A DNA stretch of 64,000 bases, taken from Plasmodium brasilianum. Its lineage: Eukaryota; Apicomplexa; Aconoidasida; Haemosporida; Plasmodiidae. How positions within the stretch are numbered: the stretch's first letter is position 1; each line of letters opens with the position of its first letter. A model generated the notes under the pieces. The model worked only from the letters and a program-made list of their open reading frames with translations, was not told the origin of the DNA and made no database searches. Where the stretch lies: assembly GCF_023973825.1 (NCBI RefSeq), contig NC_090126.1, forward strand, positions 1,156,001 through 1,220,000, written 5' to 3'. A program made the translations under genes and the position numbers. This document shows positions 11,022 to 23,907 of the stretch, in pieces.

Positions 11022-12568
11022 TTATGGCTTAGTGTTGTACTCTTCATATATTTCTAATATAAATTCTCTTAAAAGAATAGGAGTAAATATTTTCCTCATG
11101 GGGCTCTCATCTATCATTTGTTTTTGATAACACTCACAAATGAAGCAGTACAAAATACTATCAGCTAACGTAGGTATGACTGTGATAAAGTAGGATGTTA
11201 TAATACCGCACAGAACTCCGATTGTCTGGTAACGCAAGAGAGAAATGCACACACATGTAATTATATATGTATATATGTACATGTAATTATATATGTATAT
11301 ATGTACATGTACATGTACATGTTTATATGTGTACATGTATATGCTTATATGTGTATACACCCCCACACACGTTTGTATATGCACATATATTTGCAAAGAG
11401 GGGGGGAAATAAAAAGGGCAAACGTCCCTTCCGTATTTACAAGTGCCGCAAAAAAAGGATTAGGGATGAAGTTTGGGGAAAATAAATCATTATATCTTTG
11501 AAAGTTATTGAAAATCTGGAGGAAAAAAAAAAAAAAAAAAAAAAAAAATAGTATCAACTACAAATGTAATAACTACAAATGTAATAACTACAAATGTAAT
11601 AACTACAAATGTAATAACTACAAATGTAATAACTGCGAATGTAATAACTACAAAAGTAGTAACTACAAAAGTAATAACTACAAAAGTAATAGCTACAAAA
11701 GTAATAGCTACAACTCCGATGAGATATAATATGGCAATAATATTTCGCCCCTAGAACAAGATAATTTGATACCACGATTAATTGGAACACAGTAAATTTT
11801 TTTATTTTTTCTATTTCTTACATTAAATGAAAAAAATGTTACCACCAGAATTGTAAAACACGGAATGATTATATTCAGTATATAAGTTATCTGCAGTAAA
11901 AAAGGAAAGACCCACGCATACACTTGTGCATATATGCATACAGATTTATATGTTCATATGTGTTCATGTAAAAACGCATTCGTTGAAACCGTCTTTTAAT
12001 CGTTCTTATTTATTACTCCGTGAAGTGATGCTGCGGGGGATGTAGAGTTAACTAACTTTTTGGACGAAATATCGCAAGCTTGTAAATAAGGGTATGAAGT
12101 CATAGACATCTGTAAAAAAAAAAAAAAAAAAAAAAAATTGTGAACAGAAAGTTTGTGCATATTTGAGAAAGGATTATTTTGTTGAAAAATATTTTGCATT
12201 TTTCTCCATTTTTTTCATTTTTTTCATTTTTTTCATTTTTTTCCATTTTTTCCAGCTTTTTCCATTTTTCTCCATTTTATCGTCCCTTTTACTTTTCTCT
12301 ACACTTTTTGCAAGTACAAAAAAAAAAGCTTACTTCACAATATGCGGACATAGTGTACTTATCGATCATCTCGGAAATGGGTTTTAAAATAAATTCTAAA
12401 AAAAGGACATATGAAACACATATGAACCACATATGAACCACATATGAAACACATATGAAACACATATGAAACTTATGAATAAAGACACACCAAGAGGATA
12501 CAAATTCACTATGCGTGTCCATAGCTGCTCCTTAAATATGCAGCCAATTTTGCAAGTATTAATGGTAT

Positions 12569-12610
<42 letters not shown>

Positions 12611-15467
12611 CTCTTTTTTTCTCCTTTGCCATTTATATTTATATTTTTTTTTTTTTTACGAAATTTTTCCTTTAAGTGCTGAATTGAGTGGTCAAAAAAA
12701 AAGGGAAGGGATAGGGTACTATTGGTCCAAAAGAACAAGATGCGCATGTGCTTGGTAGACAGACTAATGAAACTTGACAGTATCAGACTTCCGAAGTGAT
12801 GATTCAGTATCGTTTCTAAAAGGGGAGAAGTGAATAAATATGTACATGTACATTCATACATCCCCCCCATATATACGTATGCACATACGTATAAATGCAC
12901 GTATGTATATATGCACGTATGTATGTATGCACGTATGTATATATGCACGTATGTATATATGCACGTATGTATGTATGTATGCACGTATGTATATATGCAC
13001 GTATGTATATATGCACGTATGTATGTATGTATGCACGTATGTATATATGCACGTATGTATGTATGTATGTATGTATGCACGTATGTATATATGCACGTAT
13101 GTATATATGCACGTATGTATGTATGTATGTATGCACATACGTATAAATGCACGTATGTATGTATGTATGCACGTATGTATATATGCACGTATGTATGTAT
13201 GCACGTATGTATATATGCACGTATGTATGTATGTATGCACGTATGTATATATGCACGTATGTATATACACGCTAGCTCTTCGGCTAATGCGCATAATAGT
13301 TAATTTTCACATTAGTATAGAAATATTACTCATAGTTTCATCCCCACTAATATTATAATTCGAGCTGTTCTTATCACCGAAGTACCATACGGTCCCTACA
13401 AACATATGCCCATGCATATTATTAATACGTATATATGTAGATACGTTCTTAAAATGTGCATTAGGTTGTATTCAAATATTAAGTAAACTTTTTTTTTACC
13501 TAAATAGCTGATGGTAAACTGGTTTAAGGATTGTAATATTTCACATACGAAAAAAAAGGAATAAATCCAAAATCTAAAAAAAAAAAAAAATTGGGTAAAT
13601 ATCTTATTTCCGCGTGCTTGCCACTAGTTCATTGTATTTTTCCCTCGATGCCATTCTAATTTGTTCACTTTTGTAATTGTTCTACTTCTCTTACATGGAA
13701 AAAAGATAGGAACTCTTGAAGTAAAAAAATATTTTTTGGAGAGAAACTATTTCGCTATTCCCATTAGAGTCCAGTTCCAAATATATCTGTAAGAAGTCGA
13801 AGTACTCACATGTAAATACATGCAAACTCATGTAAACACATGCAAACTCATGTAAACACATGCAAACTCATGTAAACACATGCAAACTCATGTAAACTCA
13901 TGCAAACTCATGTAAACACATGTAAACACATGCACACATATATATATGTACACATATCCGCATGTACATTCGCGCGAACGGGCAATAAATTAGAGGGGTG
14001 GAAAAAAAAAAAAAATTATGATAACGTGCATGCAATATCTTTTTTTTTTTACTTTTTTTATGTTTTGTTTTGTTTTTTATTTTATTTTATTTTGCGGGTT
14101 ACCCTATTTTCGTAGGTCGACCCGGCAGTCATTATGTACACGTATAAGCGCGCAGAAATGAGAAACCAGATAAAAGATAAAAGTGAAACGACAATCGGTG
14201 AATAGAGCATAGTAGACATATTATATATAAAATTTAAAGTAATTGAGATTAATCTGGATGTATATTTATATGTATTTTTGTATAAGTAAAGAATGAAGAA
14301 GGATATAATTCCATGTGCTACAATTGCAAGGCATAACAGAATTGACAATATATAATGGTATGAAAAAAAAGACCCCTTAACAGGATTAAAAATAAGATAT
14401 AAATGTTTATGAATAAAATAGATAGGACAAAACAACATTAAACAAGGAAAAGAAATTAAAAAAAAATGAAAAGCTGTTGTTGATATATAATATAAGAGAA
14501 GTAAATAAATAAAACATAAAAATAGTGAAATGAAAACAAAAAGAAATACAAAAAAAAAAGAATTGTGAAAAGAAAATAAATTAACAAATACTTTATATCT
14601 ATTTGTAAAGACTGTATATATAACTTTCTCCCGTAATGTTTTATCTTTCGGATAACATATATTCATTATATTTGTTGAATCATAATATGGAGAATTTAAA
14701 GAATATTCAACATACACATTGCTGTTTGAACTTTTCGTATAATCACTATATACAACATTTGTTGTTGTATTTCCTTTCTTATCCATAATTACATTTTTTT
14801 TATTTTTATCAAAAAAGGAAAAAGAATTTTCAAAAAAGCTTTTTATATTTTGTATATTTTTCTTATTTGTCGTACTTGTCATATTATTCTCGTTTTTCTC
14901 ATTTTTCTCTCCACCTTTAGTTAAGCTGTTTTTTAATTTTTTATTATTATTATACTCATTAGACGTTGGACAAGATTCCACACACTTCGCATATCTATTT
15001 AATATATCAGGTTTCGATGATTTAGGTGATAGAGGGTAATATAAATAAGCATATTTTTTCAAATGTTTTCCGCATATCTGACCATTATAATTTGTACCAT
15101 ATAATATTCGAGCATATTCTCCATAATATAAATAATACAAAATAATAAATAATAAAATAATTATATAACCAATGAAAAAAGAGCAATATTTTAAATCTGT
15201 GAGTAATCTTTTTTTCTCTTGGGAATTTTCACAATGCATATTTCCGATATATTCCCCTTCATTACCTACAATATAAGTTAAAGGTGTACCAAGTGGTACA
15301 TGTTCATTTGTACTATCCACATTATTTATATTAGCACTATTAATATTATTTCCATATATATTATAATACTCCTCAGTATTCATTCCTGCATTATTTGCAT
15401 TTGCATGCTGTCCATCATCTATTAAAGCTTCATATTCACCTTGCTTGTTCATGTTATTGGTACTCAT
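11022..15467 (-). CDS. Choline transporter-like protein (CTL/SLC44 family), 10 exons
   Basis: The exons are 15467-14103, 13786-13695, 13573-13500, 13395-13330, 12815-12660, 12395-12334, 12109-12017, 11890-11822, 11515-11441 and 11225-11022. Phases agree at every junction, giving 2256 nt and 751 residues. Exon 1 carries a cytosolic Asn-rich N-terminus, a first membrane helix, then an extracellular loop with YGTNYNGQICG, LYYPLSP and CVESCP, hallmarks of SLC44, followed by several helices. Later exons give the family core HHFGSLILSS, the stretch MSAYC(E)..SYPYLQACDISSKKLV, FSPNFIPNPF and ADSILYCFICE near the end. SLC44 proteins are polytopic membrane proteins linked to choline or ethanolamine transport; substrate and membrane in this parasite are not shown by sequence. 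Intron 4 is filled by a large ATGTATAT-GCACGT array. The exons were joined by hand. Confidence 0.85.
11556..11713. repeat. 15-bp array AACTACAAATGTAAT in an intron
   Basis: About ten units with GAATG and AAAAGTAGT variants occur within an intron of the choline-transporter-like gene, next to a poly(A) run. Confidence 0.85.
12840..13268. repeat. Intronic GT/AC-rich minisatellite (ATGTATATATGCACGT)
   Basis: About 430 bases of interleaved 12-, 16- and 20-bp units of TATG and GCACG sit wholly inside intron 4 of the choline-transporter-like gene. Long open frames on both strands (Met-Tyr-Val-Cys or Ile-His-Thr-Tyr runs) are by-products of the repeat. Confidence 0.9.
13806..13930. repeat. 20-bp array of CATGTAAACA / CATGCAAACT
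   Basis: About six alternating units occur in intron 1 of the choline-transporter-like gene. Confidence 0.85.
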
Positions 15468-16700
15468 AATTATTTTATTTTTTTAGCACAAAAACGGAAA
15501 AAACAAAAGAAGCGAAATAGCGGAAATAGCGAAAAGCACAAAAAGGGGAAAAGGAAAATGTGCAGCGTACACTGCGTATTTTACGTCAAAAAAATAAATG
15601 AAAGGATAAAAAATAAAACAAAAAAATAAAATGAAAGGATAAAAAATAAAACAAAAAAATAAAATGAAAGGATATAAAATGAAAGGATATAAAATAAAAC
15701 AAAAAAATAAAATGAAAGGATATAAAATGAAAGGATATAAAATAAAACAAAAAAATAAAATGAAAGGATACAAAATATAATGGGTTGTAAAATTCTATAA
15801 ATGACAACTTGTGACTTGTGTTGTCCTTACATATAGTAACTCTTCCTCTTCTTGAGCATCAAATTTTGGAAATTGCAATCTGGGGTATAAGCAATGTGTT
15901 TCGAGCTTTTATATTTTATTTTATTTATTATTTTATTATTTTTTTTTTTCTAATCTAGCCCTTATTTACAGCCTGTTGGTTGACTGCACGTTATATTGTA
16001 TTATAGTGAATAGTATTGTAATATATTATATTGCAATGTACTGCGTTATATTGCCGTGTATTACGCTATATTGCCATGTATTAAGTTATATTGCATTGTA
16101 TTACGTTATACTTCGTTATATCTTATTTTATTTTCTTTTCGAAATTACGCTTTTAGGCTAATTTACATTTCCGCATAATGTGTCTGTAAAACTACACATA
16201 AATCTCCTTCAAATGTGTGTGTTATTACAATGCACTTTATGCTTTATGCTGTACTTCTCATTTTAAATTCAACAAACTGGGGAATACGCACTTATTTTTT
16301 TAGTAAATTCTTTCTTTTAAATAGTTCAATGTGGTCAAAAATTATAAAAAATACAAAAAATATGAACTAATGGAAGCGTGAGGGTGTATACTCTGTCTAT
16401 GTATAAGTACCGTCTGAACGTTGGACATACATGTGTGTCTATGGTATGGGTCTACGTCGAAATATGTATATTATATATGTATTTGCTTAGCCAGAAAATT
16501 TTTTTTTTGGAAAAATTGGGTATAAAAAATTTTTTCCACAAGATCATATTTCCATAAAATAAGGCATTCGAAATAAATCAAATGAAATAAGAAAAAAAAA
16601 AAAAAAAAAAAAATTAAACATATATATATTGATCAAAGGACAATTAAAATAATTTCTTCTTTTTTTTGTTTTTTTTTAATTAGGACGATACCACTGTTTT
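15468..16700. other. Intergenic, simple repeats only
   Basis: This is the 5' flank of the choline-transporter-like gene. It holds a repeat of AAAATGAAAGGATA(T)AAAATAAAACA units at about 15590-15780 and a TATTGYNNTGTATTACG-like array at 15990-16110. No coding segment is supported. Confidence 0.6.
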
Positions 16701-18598
16701 CTATAAGACATGACGCACACACTTCCTTAAATCATGTATTTGTTTCTCATATTTATATAATATGTCAATAAATTTTTCACACAATATAATGATCCTTATG
16801 TGGAAAAACAAAATCAATTTTTTATCTACCTTGCAGTTACTAGTAGGGCAAGCAAAAGCCCTTTTTTTCCACTATCACGAGAAAGGAAATTATGAAATTC
16901 AATAAAATGAATAAAACGCGAAAAAATGCATAAAATTCGATAAAATGCATAAAATTCGATAAAATGCATAAAATTCGATAAAATGCATAAAATTCGATAA
17001 AATGCCTAAAATTCGATAAAATGCATAAAATTCGATAAAATGCATATAGTTCGATAAAATGCATAAACTACGATAAAATCGATTCAAACTGAGTAAACGC
17101 GAGCAAAACTCAGTAAAATGTAATAAAAGGAAATAATAACTTATATCTATAATATTATTAAAATGCCTATTTACATGTCTAAATTATTATATCTTATTGG
17201 GTTATCATTTAAATAGTATTCATGTTACTTGTTAGAATGTAAAAAACAAAAAAATATATTATTTCTACTGTGTGATAGTAAATTACTCTTTAAAGTTTTT
17301 CATTTTCTTCTTTTTATTTTTTTCTTATTTTTTTCTAATATTTTCCTTATAACAAAATGGAAGAATATGGTAATTTCTCGTATGCCCAAAATAGCAGAAT
17401 AATGAAGTGGGAAAATATGGAAGTAGCAAATACGGATGTAGCAAATACGGAAGTAGCAAATATGGAAGTAGCAAATATGGAAGTAGCAAATATGGAAGTA
17501 GCAAATATGGAAGTAGAAAATATGGAAGTAGCAAATACGGAAATAGCAAATACGGAAGTAGCAAATACGGAAGTAACAAATACCAAAGGAACGAAATAAA
17601 AAAAAAAAAAAACCTAAAACGTCTAAAAAGCTTAAACTGCTTATTTTTCTGCACTACTTTTTTTACCCCTTCACGGAACGTTCTTCGAAAGGAGGTTATA
17701 TATAATTACATTGATTTGGATTTATATGTCCTACAATTTTAGATAATATGTATTTATGTGTGTATGGAAAAAAAAAAAAAATGACATAATTCTTAACATC
17801 CCTAGTGTGCACATGCCGTATTAAAATAAGGCCTTTTACTCTTCCTCGTGCAACGTTTATGTAATATTAAAAAAAAAAAAAAAAAAAATTATGACTTGTT
17901 CATAAAATTCTTTCACACGCATACGCACGTAGAAAATATATTTTCGTTTTACATTTCTAAGTTTGCTTTTTGTATTTTGCTTTTTAAACTTTACATTTCA
18001 AATTTTATATTTCAAATTTTATATTTCAAATTTTATATTTCTAATTTTGCATTTTACATTTTACCTTTACGTTTTAAACCTTTGCACACACAGAAAGAAT
18101 ATTTTTTTTTATGTACGTTTTGTGTGTGCATGTTATCCAAGCTAGTGGTCACTTTTATTCCTTTCGAAGTGCGAAATAATACACGATGTATACATAAATA
18201 CGTACATGTATGTATACATAAGTATTTACACTTTTAACTTGTTATATTTACTTTGTGTACACATATTTATTATATTTTTTTTTCTACAGAAACTTTTTAA
18301 TTTTATGTAGAACATTTTTTTTTTTTTTTTTTTTATGGAATGTTTTTATAAATTTTTAGTTGAATAAGTACATAGGACAACTTTTGAAAGACGAGATATT
18401 CTCAGTTACTAATTACTCCTATTAATGTTTTTTCCTGTAGCTTCATATATATATATACGTATGTGCAAGTGCATATACATATATACATATATATATATAT
18501 ATACTTATTGCCTCAGCTACTTCCCTCGCAACTACTTCCAGCTTTTTTAAGACGTTTTCTTTTTTCTGAACATGGTTAATAATTTCTGAACAGTTCAT
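16701..18598 (-). CDS. Possible small three-exon gene, unknown function
   Basis: This is a tentative model. Exon 1 is 18598-18505 (start MNCSEIINHVQKKENV, strongly helical), exon 2 is 18408-18372, and exon 3 is 16839-16701, ending CVRHVL and a stop. The introns have GT and AG ends and the phases fit (1, then 2), giving about 89 residues rich in heptad-like Leu/Ile/Lys, so a short coiled coil is likely. Exons 1 and 3 look unlike the surrounding repeats. Intron 2 would be 1.5 kb, long for this genome, so a further exon may be missed or exons 1 and 3 may not belong together. I recognise no family. RNA reads or an orthologue would settle it. Confidence 0.3.
16905..17075. repeat. 19-bp array AAAATGCATAAAATTCGAT
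   Basis: About eight units occur with one CCTAAAATTC variant and degenerate edges, in noncoding sequence. Confidence 0.9.
17408..17585. repeat. 15-bp array GGAAGTAGCAAATAT
   Basis: Eleven or twelve units occur with TAC/TAT and GCA/GAA variants. Frames such as Glu-Val-Ala-Asn-Met are open on both strands because the period is a multiple of 3. No flanking coding signal supports a protein. Confidence 0.85.
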
Positions 18599-19585
18599 AT
18601 AATTTGTTCTACACTATTTTGTTAAGATTTTGTCATACTCCAAAAGATATAAATTGTGTTTTCTTTTGCTGTACCTTCTTTCTTTTTTTTTGAACATTTG
18701 CTAAAACATAATATTCGTGTGATAGTATATATATTTTGAGCTCTACCAATGTTGTGCAACTAAATATATAATTTTTTTTTTCTTAAAAGTGCATGTTAAA
18801 TGGAGTAAAATGCAAATTCAAACTTTATTAACACATAAATGACAGGAAAAACATACTACTGCAAGAAAGGAAAAAAAAGAAAAGAGAGAAAAAAAAAAAG
18901 GAAGAAAAATTGAACGAAAGAAGATATTAAGTTGCTAGGATATGCTTCAGAAATATATGAGAGTTCATCTTTATTTTTTTCCTTTTTCACTCCTACATTT
19001 TTTAATTTTAATCTCTTTTTTGTGTAATAATCCGCTATATGGTACTTGACTTGCTATATGCATGATTTTAATGTTTCAAAAAAAAGAGCATTTATATTTA
19101 CAACTATGCATCATGTATTCGGATCGTTATTAAAAAAAAGTTTCGTCGTGCAAAAACAACTGCACAGGTAAAATATTTGCTAGAAATTATTTTAAAGCTT
19201 CTATAATATATTTTTTGTTTTGTTTGTATACTTTCATTTAAAAAAAAAAAAAAAAGAAAAAAAAAAAGGTTGATACGTGAATTCATTTCACATTTTATAA
19301 ATGGGGCATTTATTTTAACACAAGAGTGTGTGCATTATAATATGTATATACATATATGCATGCATGCATGCATGCACACACACACAAACACATGTGCCAT
19401 ATACACATATATATGCAAGTACATATTATATACATATGTTCAAAAACATATAGTTAAGTCATATAGGAAAACACATACGTATATGTGTGTACAATCCTCT
19501 CTCCAATTGTCCTTTTCCTACCTACTACCCCCCTTCAACAACATTTCTGTGTAAATTTTTTCCCTGTCCATGAATTTATATTCTA
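18599..19585. other. Intergenic, A/T homopolymers
   Basis: This lies upstream of the tentative small gene and downstream of RPL14. It contains poly(A), CATG/CACA simple sequence at 19330-19400 and no supported coding segment. Confidence 0.6.
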
Positions 19586-20759
19586 TTATTTTTTCTTGGC
19601 TGCAGTTTTATTAACTTTTTTAGTTTTCTCCTTATTACTTATACCACCCTTTTTTTTCATTGTGTTTTTTTTAATAATTAAGGAAGCTATTTTTTTTTTT
19701 AAAGCTCTCCTGGCATAATATACCTGAAATCTTTCATAATCTGTAGCTAGGTCTCTTTTTTTTTTTACTATTATTTTTTTCCCAAGATTAGATTCCTTAA
19801 ATGATTCTAATATTTTAGTGCTATTTATTGTTTTTCTCAAATACCCACTTTTGCAGTTTTTTTTTATTTTAATTCTTTCCTTTAATAACTTTAGTCTTTT
19901 CAATGGCATAATCATTCTAGGTACACTATAAAACGGGGTAAGGAAAAAAAAAAAAGAAAAAAAAAAGTAGGCAATAATAGGCTGTATATATATATATATA
20001 TATATATATAACGTAGCGAGATCACGAATACGTTACTGATAGGATCAGACGATGCATATATACATACATATAAGTATGAAGGTATGTACGCACATATACG
20101 TACTTATATGTATGATTGTTCATATGTATGTTTGTTCACATGTATGTTTGTTCATATGTATGTTTGTTCATATGTATGTTTGTTCATATGTATGTCTGTT
20201 CATATGCATATATGCACTTTTCACAAAATAGCTTAACTGTTAGAATGTTTCACTGTTCTAATGCTTCATTAATAACAGTTTTCCCTCCATTGAAAATAAA
20301 ATCTCGACGTTTATACGAAACACATCCACAATGTTCACATCATACGAATGCAAAAAAAAATTTATTTTCTTAAATTACCCGGTTACAAATCCTCCATCGA
20401 CAATAACTCTAGTTAGAGTTACGATATCAATGACAAAGCACAACTTTGAAAAAAAAAAAAAAAAGGAAAAAAAATAAGCACATGGATTGACAAAAACTAT
20501 GGTATGTATCACATATACACATATCATATATCACATATCATGTATCACGTATCACGTATCATTCCCATTTACGCGCAAATAAAATTTTTCAAAGCCACAA
20601 GAGAGTACTCCTTTCTCCTGTATTTTGAAAATATACCTTTCCCGCATAGGGACCATATTCAACAAGGCATAATCTTCCCGGCTCAACAAACCTTTTGAAT
20701 AGTAGGTTTTTTTTCGTTAAGTTCAATTTCTCTTCTTCTGTTAATTCGACACGTGGCAT
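19586..20759 (-). CDS. RPL14: 60S ribosomal protein eL14, 3 exons
   Basis: The exons are 20759-20637, 20443-20379 and 19925-19586, with phase 0 then 2, giving 528 nt and 175 residues. The N-terminus carries the KOW-type eL14 core (RFVEPGRLCLVEYGPYAGK, then LCFVIDIVTLTRVIVDG), where human eL14 has the equivalent VIIDV..NRALVDG. Exon 3 continues VPRMIMPLKRLKL and then ERFQVYYARRALKKK, the family's DRFKVMKAKKMRNR segment, followed by a Lys-rich tail. It is a structural protein of the cytosolic large ribosomal subunit. The length is close to the norm for Plasmodium. Nothing odd was seen. The short first exon with ATG close to the donor is usual for parasite ribosomal genes. Confidence 0.93.
20105..20212. 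repeat. 16-bp array CATATGTATGTTTGTT in RPL14 intron 2
   Basis: About six copies occur between exon 3 and exon 2 of RPL14, close to a (TA)n tract at 19985-20010. Confidence 0.85.
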
Positions 20760-20878
20760 TGTAACTAAATATAAACACGATCAACTTGTTTCAAAAATGG
20801 GAAAAATAATGAAATAAAAATATCATAAAAAAATATATAACTAAGAAGGAGTAATACTGCAATCTTTAAAATTTCATA

Positions 20879-20914
<36 letters not shown>

Positions 20915-22509
20915 AAAAAATGTAAATAAACCTTATGAAGTAAAATTTACCAAGTGCATGAAAAGCAAAGAATGCTATCGTTGTAGCGAAAAAAAATAGG
21001 TAAATAAAATAAACAAGTAAAAAAATATAATATAATATAATCTGTTACTATATAATATGATACTATACAATATATAACTATATAATGTAATAAAAAAAAA
21101 TAATCGCTCAATAAAAGTTGGCCAAGTTTGCGTGTATCATAAGGACACTATATTAAAATTTTAAAAATAAAGGTACCCGTAAAATAGAATTTAAACATAC
21201 ATACTACGTACATACATAAATATACGTACATGTACGTATGCATGTATTTATTATATATCTATTTATGTATGTGAACATATTTTAGTGCTTACAATTGTAC
21301 GCCAAGTTACTTCACAAATACGCATGGAATAACATTAGTGATTCAAGGGTATTTTAAAAAAAAAAAAAAAAAGAATTTTGAAATTTTTTCTCTTCATTTA
21401 ACATTAAATAGATGTTAAAAATTTTGCATATTCGTAATATTAACCCGTATATTATATTATTCTACTGTGTATTTTTTTTTTTTTTTCCTCTTTTGTATAC
21501 ATATATGCATATGTACATATATATATATATATATACTTACGAAACATGCTTATTAGCATTTTTTTTACACAAGTAAAAAAAAAAAAAAAAAAAAAGTTTT
21601 TCTTTACGTTATGTGGAAATTGATAATATTTTGGCTTATATTTCTTAAGTGCCACACATATTTTTTATTTGTTCATTTCGTTCGCCTCAAACCCAAGTTG
21701 TATGCATGTAACAAGTATAATAATATGTATGAAGCACAGCGTAGCGATTTCTTTTTTTAGTAAGGGCACACACTGTCGTTGTACACCAACATACGTACGT
21801 ACGTGCATTTATATCTATCTATATATATATATACTGATGCTGCACCCTTATGACAGAATTCGAAGGGGCCCACGCAAAGGCAAAAATAGTTGAAGTGATA
21901 CAAGTACATGTTAAACGTACGCTCAGATAGGCCCGCTGCAATTAGCCTATTTTAAATGAAGCACCATTTGTATTATTTTGAAGGAATAAACCTGAATTGT
22001 ACATGGTGCTGGCAGAAATGCACACGAGACTACATGAATTGTTCATGCAACTGCGCTAGTTGTTCTTGCGATTGCCCCAATTGTTAATGCGATTGCCCCA
22101 ATTGTTAATGCGACTGCCCCAATTGTACATGCTGTTTAAATACCGATTACAATTTTTTTCTCCATGTTTATTGTGCAGTTTGTAATGCTGCAAAATTACA
22201 ATAAAATGGGGGGAAATTAAAAAAAATAAAAATAAAAATATATATATATGGAATAAGTTGAAGCAGAATGAAGCAAAAAAGAAAAAAACAAAATTTAGCA
22301 AAAGGGGAAAGGAACGCTTCCAATGCAACCACATTGCTATCAATTGAACAGGGGGTAAGAGGCAGTGAATCCACGTTAAAGGCCTACACCCAAGAATTGC
22401 GTAAACCCGTTCATCCGTAGATAACCCGTGTAGTGATGTGCATAACAAGGATAAGTACGTACTATAGCTATGTGCACGATATCGATTAGTGCATCAATTC
22501 GTTAACATC
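20760..22509. other. Intergenic, no gene seen
   Basis: This is the 5' flank of RPL14 and 3' flank of the succinyl-CoA synthetase gene. It contains a 30-base poly(A) at about 20880-20909, (TA)n near 21520, a CGTACGTACGTG run near 21795 and a 21-bp imperfect array at 22040-22130 (ATTGTTAATGCG and ATTGCCCCA blocks). A minus-strand frame at 22056-22448 lacks any family signal and overlaps the array. Confidence 0.6.
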
Positions 22510-23907
22510 TTAGTTAAGGACATTGTTAGAGAGAAAGCCCACATTAATGTTGGACCGGTTGGCTATTTCTATTATATTTGCCATGGCTACGCTTTTTTCA
22601 GCAGCTGCATTCATATCTTGACATAAGATGCAGCTGAGATTCGACTCTTTAATTAATTTTTCGGCTTCTTGTTCATTTGTGCCTTCTAACCTTATAATAA
22701 GTGGTTTTTTATATTCCACTTGTTTCATTGCATTAATAATACCCTTGGCAATAATATCACACCGCATGATTCCACCCAGAATGTTGATAAAACAAACTTT
22801 TGCTTTTTCATTATTATTAATAATTTTTAGAGCCTCCGAAATTTCTTCTTCAGTTGCACTACCGCCTACATCTAAAAAGTTAGATGGTGAACCGTTATGT
22901 AAAACTATTAGATCGAGTGTTGCCATTGCTAATCCTGCACCATTAACCATACATGCAATATTTCCATTTAGTGATACATAATTTAAATTATGTTTCCTTG
23001 CTTGAATTTCTATCGAATCTTCTTGTGATAAATCTCTTTTTTGGAAAATTTCTTTTTGTCTATATTCTGCATTATCATCGAAGTTTAGTTTAGCATCACA
23101 ACATAGAACTCTTCCATCATTTGTTTCTGATAATGGATTAATTTCCAATAATGTACAATCGTATTGTTTAAAAATTTTATATAGATTTATTACCATATCA
23201 GTAACAATATTCAGTTCAATATTTTTGAATCCTATTTTCTCACAAAATTCTCTTGACTGACCATTTGTTAATCCATTTTTAATATCTATACTCATCTTAT
23301 AAATAGCGTTTTTATCTTTTTTATTAATTTCTTCTATGGAAGATCCACCTACTTTTGATCCTAATAACATAATACTATTAGAAGTTCGATCTAACGTGAA
23401 AGCTACATATCTTTCTTTCCTTATATAAAACCTTTCACATATAAATACAGTATTACATTTTTTGCCTTCATCTCCTGTCTGCTTAGTTACAAGTGTGTTA
23501 TTCAACATTTTTGATGAAATCTCTTTAACTTCTGTACTGTTCCTACATATATGTACACCTCCTTGGAAATTGTTTTCCTTAAAATAACCTACCCCTCTTC
23601 CTCCACTTAATATTTGTGCTTTTACTACTATATCTATATCTCCACAAGCATTTTGTAACTCCAGTGCTTTTTCTTCTGCTTCTTCTGGGGTCTTTGCAGG
23701 ATACCCTTGAGGGCATGGAATATTATGAAAACGCAATAAATCTATAGATAAATACTCATGTATACTTAAATATTTTTTATCCAAAAAAAAAAAAGAAAAA
23801 TGGTTTCTCTTATTACTACTTAATTTACTTCCTAAATTCCATATGCTATAACTTATATACCTGCGCAGATCCATCATAAATTTTGTCTTACTTTTTACCG
23901 AAATCAT
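22510..23907 (-). CDS. Succinyl-CoA synthetase, beta subunit (mitochondrial)
   Basis: This single exon encodes 465 residues. After a basic, amphipathic presequence (about 1-47) comes the ATP-grasp domain: a start like YLSIHEYLSIDLLRFHNIP, then QILSGGRGVGYF (nucleotide-binding region, about 108-119), CDAKLNFDDNAEYR (metal and nucleotide site) and MVNGAGLAMATLDLI. The C-terminal CoA-ligase domain has NFLDVGGSA and INILGGIMRCDIIAKGI. With the alpha subunit it converts succinyl-CoA to succinate while making ATP or GTP in the mitochondrial TCA cycle. Length with a leader fits the family. I cannot assign nucleotide specificity from sequence alone, although the Plasmodium enzyme is usually annotated ADP-forming. 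The start is the first ATG and gives a plausible leader. Confidence 0.95.
   Translation of the reverse strand: MISVKSKTKFMMDLRRYISYSIWNLGSKLSSNKRNHFSFFFLDKKYLSIHEYLSIDLLRFHNIPCPQGYPAKTPEEAEEKALELQNACGDIDIVVKAQILSGGRGVGYFKENNFQGGVHICRNSTEVKEISSKMLNNTLVTKQTGDEGKKCNTVFICERFYIRKERYVAFTLDRTSNSIMLLGSKVGGSSIEEINKKDKNAIYKMSIDIKNGLTNGQSREFCEKIGFKNIELNIVTDMVINLYKIFKQYDCTLLEINPLSETNDGRVLCCDAKLNFDDNAEYRQKEIFQKRDLSQEDSIEIQARKHNLNYVSLNGNIACMVNGAGLAMATLDLIVLHNGSPSNFLDVGGSATEEEISEALKIINNNEKAKVCFINILGGIMRCDIIAKGIINAMKQVEYKKPLIIRLEGTNEQEAEKLIKESNLSCILCQDMNAAAEKSVAMANIIEIANRSNINVGFLSNNVLN

Noticed and set aside
10772..11047. Hydrophobic 91-residue ORF overlapping the end of the choline-transporter-like gene
   Set aside because: It overlaps the conserved last exon in another frame and has no family signal.
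12559..13358. Long open frames on both strands rich in Ile-His-Thr-Tyr or Met-Tyr-Val-Cys
   Set aside because: They are translations of the intronic minisatellite; the true gene is spliced across them.
17325..17742. Repeat proteins Glu-Val-Ala-Asn-Met (+) and Leu-Leu-Pro-Tyr (-)
   Set aside because: The 15-bp array keeps several frames open on both strands; no start, splice or family support.
22056..22448. 130-residue minus-strand ORF next to the succinyl-CoA synthetase gene
   Set aside because: Its C-terminal part is a 21-bp array, the rest is Phe-rich, and no domain is seen.
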